In this document: piece by piece, positions 42,611-43,158 of the stretch
How the letters are laid out: the number at the start of each line of letters is the position of its first letter
Numbering within the stretch: position 1 is the first letter of the stretch
NCBI GenBank assembly: GCA_001564065.1
Contig: LKNA01000021.1
Location: 1 to 43,158, forward strand
Source of the DNA: Chitinophagaceae bacterium T5-Br10_B2g13
GTDB taxonomy: Bacteria; Bacteroidota; Rhodothermia; Balneolales; Balneolaceae
Direction of reading: 5' to 3'
DNA length: 43,158 nucleotides
Made by a program: the position numbers and the translations under genes
The notes under the pieces: generated by a model
Seen by the model: the letters and a program-made list of their open reading frames with translations, nothing else
What the model was told of the DNA's origin: nothing
Databases searched by the model: none

Positions 42611-43158
42611 CTAAGCTTTTGCTTCGATACAGACTGACTCCAGCTTTAGACTGTTACCAGCATCATCAAAATCAAAGACGGGATCCATTTGCCTTATTTC
42701 TTCCACAACCTTAAATCCATTCGATTCCAGTTTAGAGCACCATTCCTCAACTCTGTAAAGATTGAAACCAAACTTAGTGAATGGGAAACCAAGCATACTA
42801 TTACGGGTTCTCATACCCGTATAAAACTTCCCTCCTGTTTTGAGAACCCTACGTATCTCACTCAGATGAACTGCAGGGTCATCCCAGAAGTAAATGACCA
42901 TGTTACAAAATACGATATCAAATGAGTTGTCAGTAAATGGTATAAGCTCACTGTTGCCTGTTTGAAGATTTAATTTCTCATTTTCAACAAATGAACTGTT
43001 ATTTAACTTGGCTAAGTTTGTCATCTCCGGCGAATAGTCGATTCCATTTACCTGAAGATTATTCGCTTTTGCAAACAAATTGGAAAAGTGTGTGCCGCTG
43101 CCATATCCAATTTCCAGGATGGAATCGTGATGATGAACTTCTAAAAAGCTAATCATCA
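42611..43158 (-). CDS. SAM-dependent methyltransferase, N-terminus outside the window
   Basis: The visible part of about 181 residues starts at the window edge with DSILEIGYGSGTHFSNLFAK, SAM motif I, followed by NGIDYSPEMTNLA, FDIVFCNMVIYFWDDPAVH and LKTGGKFYTGM. In related enzymes about 30-50 residues precede motif I, so the real start lies beyond position 43158; the internal ATG at 43156 is not taken as the start. It belongs to the Methyltransf_11/25 group. The stop TAG at 42611 is 44 bases before the OsmC gene start, so they are probably cotranscribed. Confidence 0.78.
   Translation of the reverse strand, partial: MISFLEVHHHDSILEIGYGSGTHFSNLFAKANNLQVNGIDYSPEMTNLAKLNNSSFVENEKLNLQTGNSELIPFTDNSFDIVFCNMVIYFWDDPAVHLSEIRRVLKTGGKFYTGMRTRNSMLGFPFTKFGFNLYRVEEWCSKLESNGFKVVEEIRQMDPVFDFDDAGNSLKLESVCIEAKA

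Overview
The window looks like chromosomal, mostly housekeeping DNA from an aerobic or facultative bacterium of the FCB superphylum, most likely Balneolota (Balneolaceae-like) or a close Bacteroidota relative. The inference rests on gene content: atpD-atpC standing apart from the other ATP synthase genes, a DUF3127 protein, a DUF4296-like lipoprotein, a lipoprotein zinc metalloprotease of the DUF5117 type, 6-bladed-propeller and LVIVD-repeat lipoproteins, type III pantothenate kinase, very many short lipoproteins with Bacteroidota-style signal peptides, moderate GC, and few clear Shine-Dalgarno sites. No rRNA, tRNA, CRISPR array, transposase, integrase or phage gene was recognised, and no gene-free stretch exceeds about 300 bases.

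Layout. 1-1.5 kb: two leftward lipoprotein genes that look damaged, a thioredoxin-like one with an in-frame TGA and a short propeller protein ending in a dispersed repeat. 1.7-4.5 kb: glutaryl-CoA dehydrogenase, a CTGACAG-rich repeat cluster with a terminator-like hairpin, then paaY-like, hisI and DUF2237 genes packed together. 4.7-10.6 kb: a PQQ-dependent sugar dehydrogenase-like lipoprotein, a zinc-ribbon methyltransferase, a YgjV-GNAT fusion, a large secreted zinc metalloprotease, and a lipoprotein with a TonB C-terminal-like domain. 10.7-14.4 kb: atpC and atpD, then a Na/phosphate cotransporter. 14.6-18.7 kb: rsmB and valS separated by a strong terminator. 18.9-21.9 kb: a small membrane protein, an OsmC protein, a short-chain dehydrogenase and two tandem paralogous lipoproteins whose cysteines differ by a pair.

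21.9-26.0 kb is the most unusual part: a 1000-residue protein with a long helical N-terminus, a P-loop ATPase and a winged-helix-like C-terminus lies 9 bases upstream of an MscS channel with an acidic periplasmic segment. It looks like a two-gene ATPase-channel system that I cannot match to a described one. 26.2-30.0 kb: cell-wall amidase, uridine kinase, CoaX, a second short-chain dehydrogenase and a DUF4296-like lipoprotein. 30.0-35.0 kb: an orphan HisKA_2-type sensor kinase, DUF3127 protein, stand-alone Smr protein, a small membrane protein and FtsH. 35.1-43.2 kb: a His/Met-rich DUF305 lipoprotein with an LVIVD-propeller lipoprotein, a cation-chloride-cotransporter-like permease, a secreted hypothetical, two methyltransferases (the last cut by the window edge) and a second OsmC protein lacking the second cysteine.

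Functional themes: envelope proteins (about ten predicted lipoproteins), energy and ion handling (ATP synthase F1 subunits, phosphate and chloride transporters, MscS), acyl-CoA catabolism, peroxide/thiol chemistry, and core translation or protein quality control (ValS, RsmB, FtsH). All family names come from reading motifs by eye; no database search was run.
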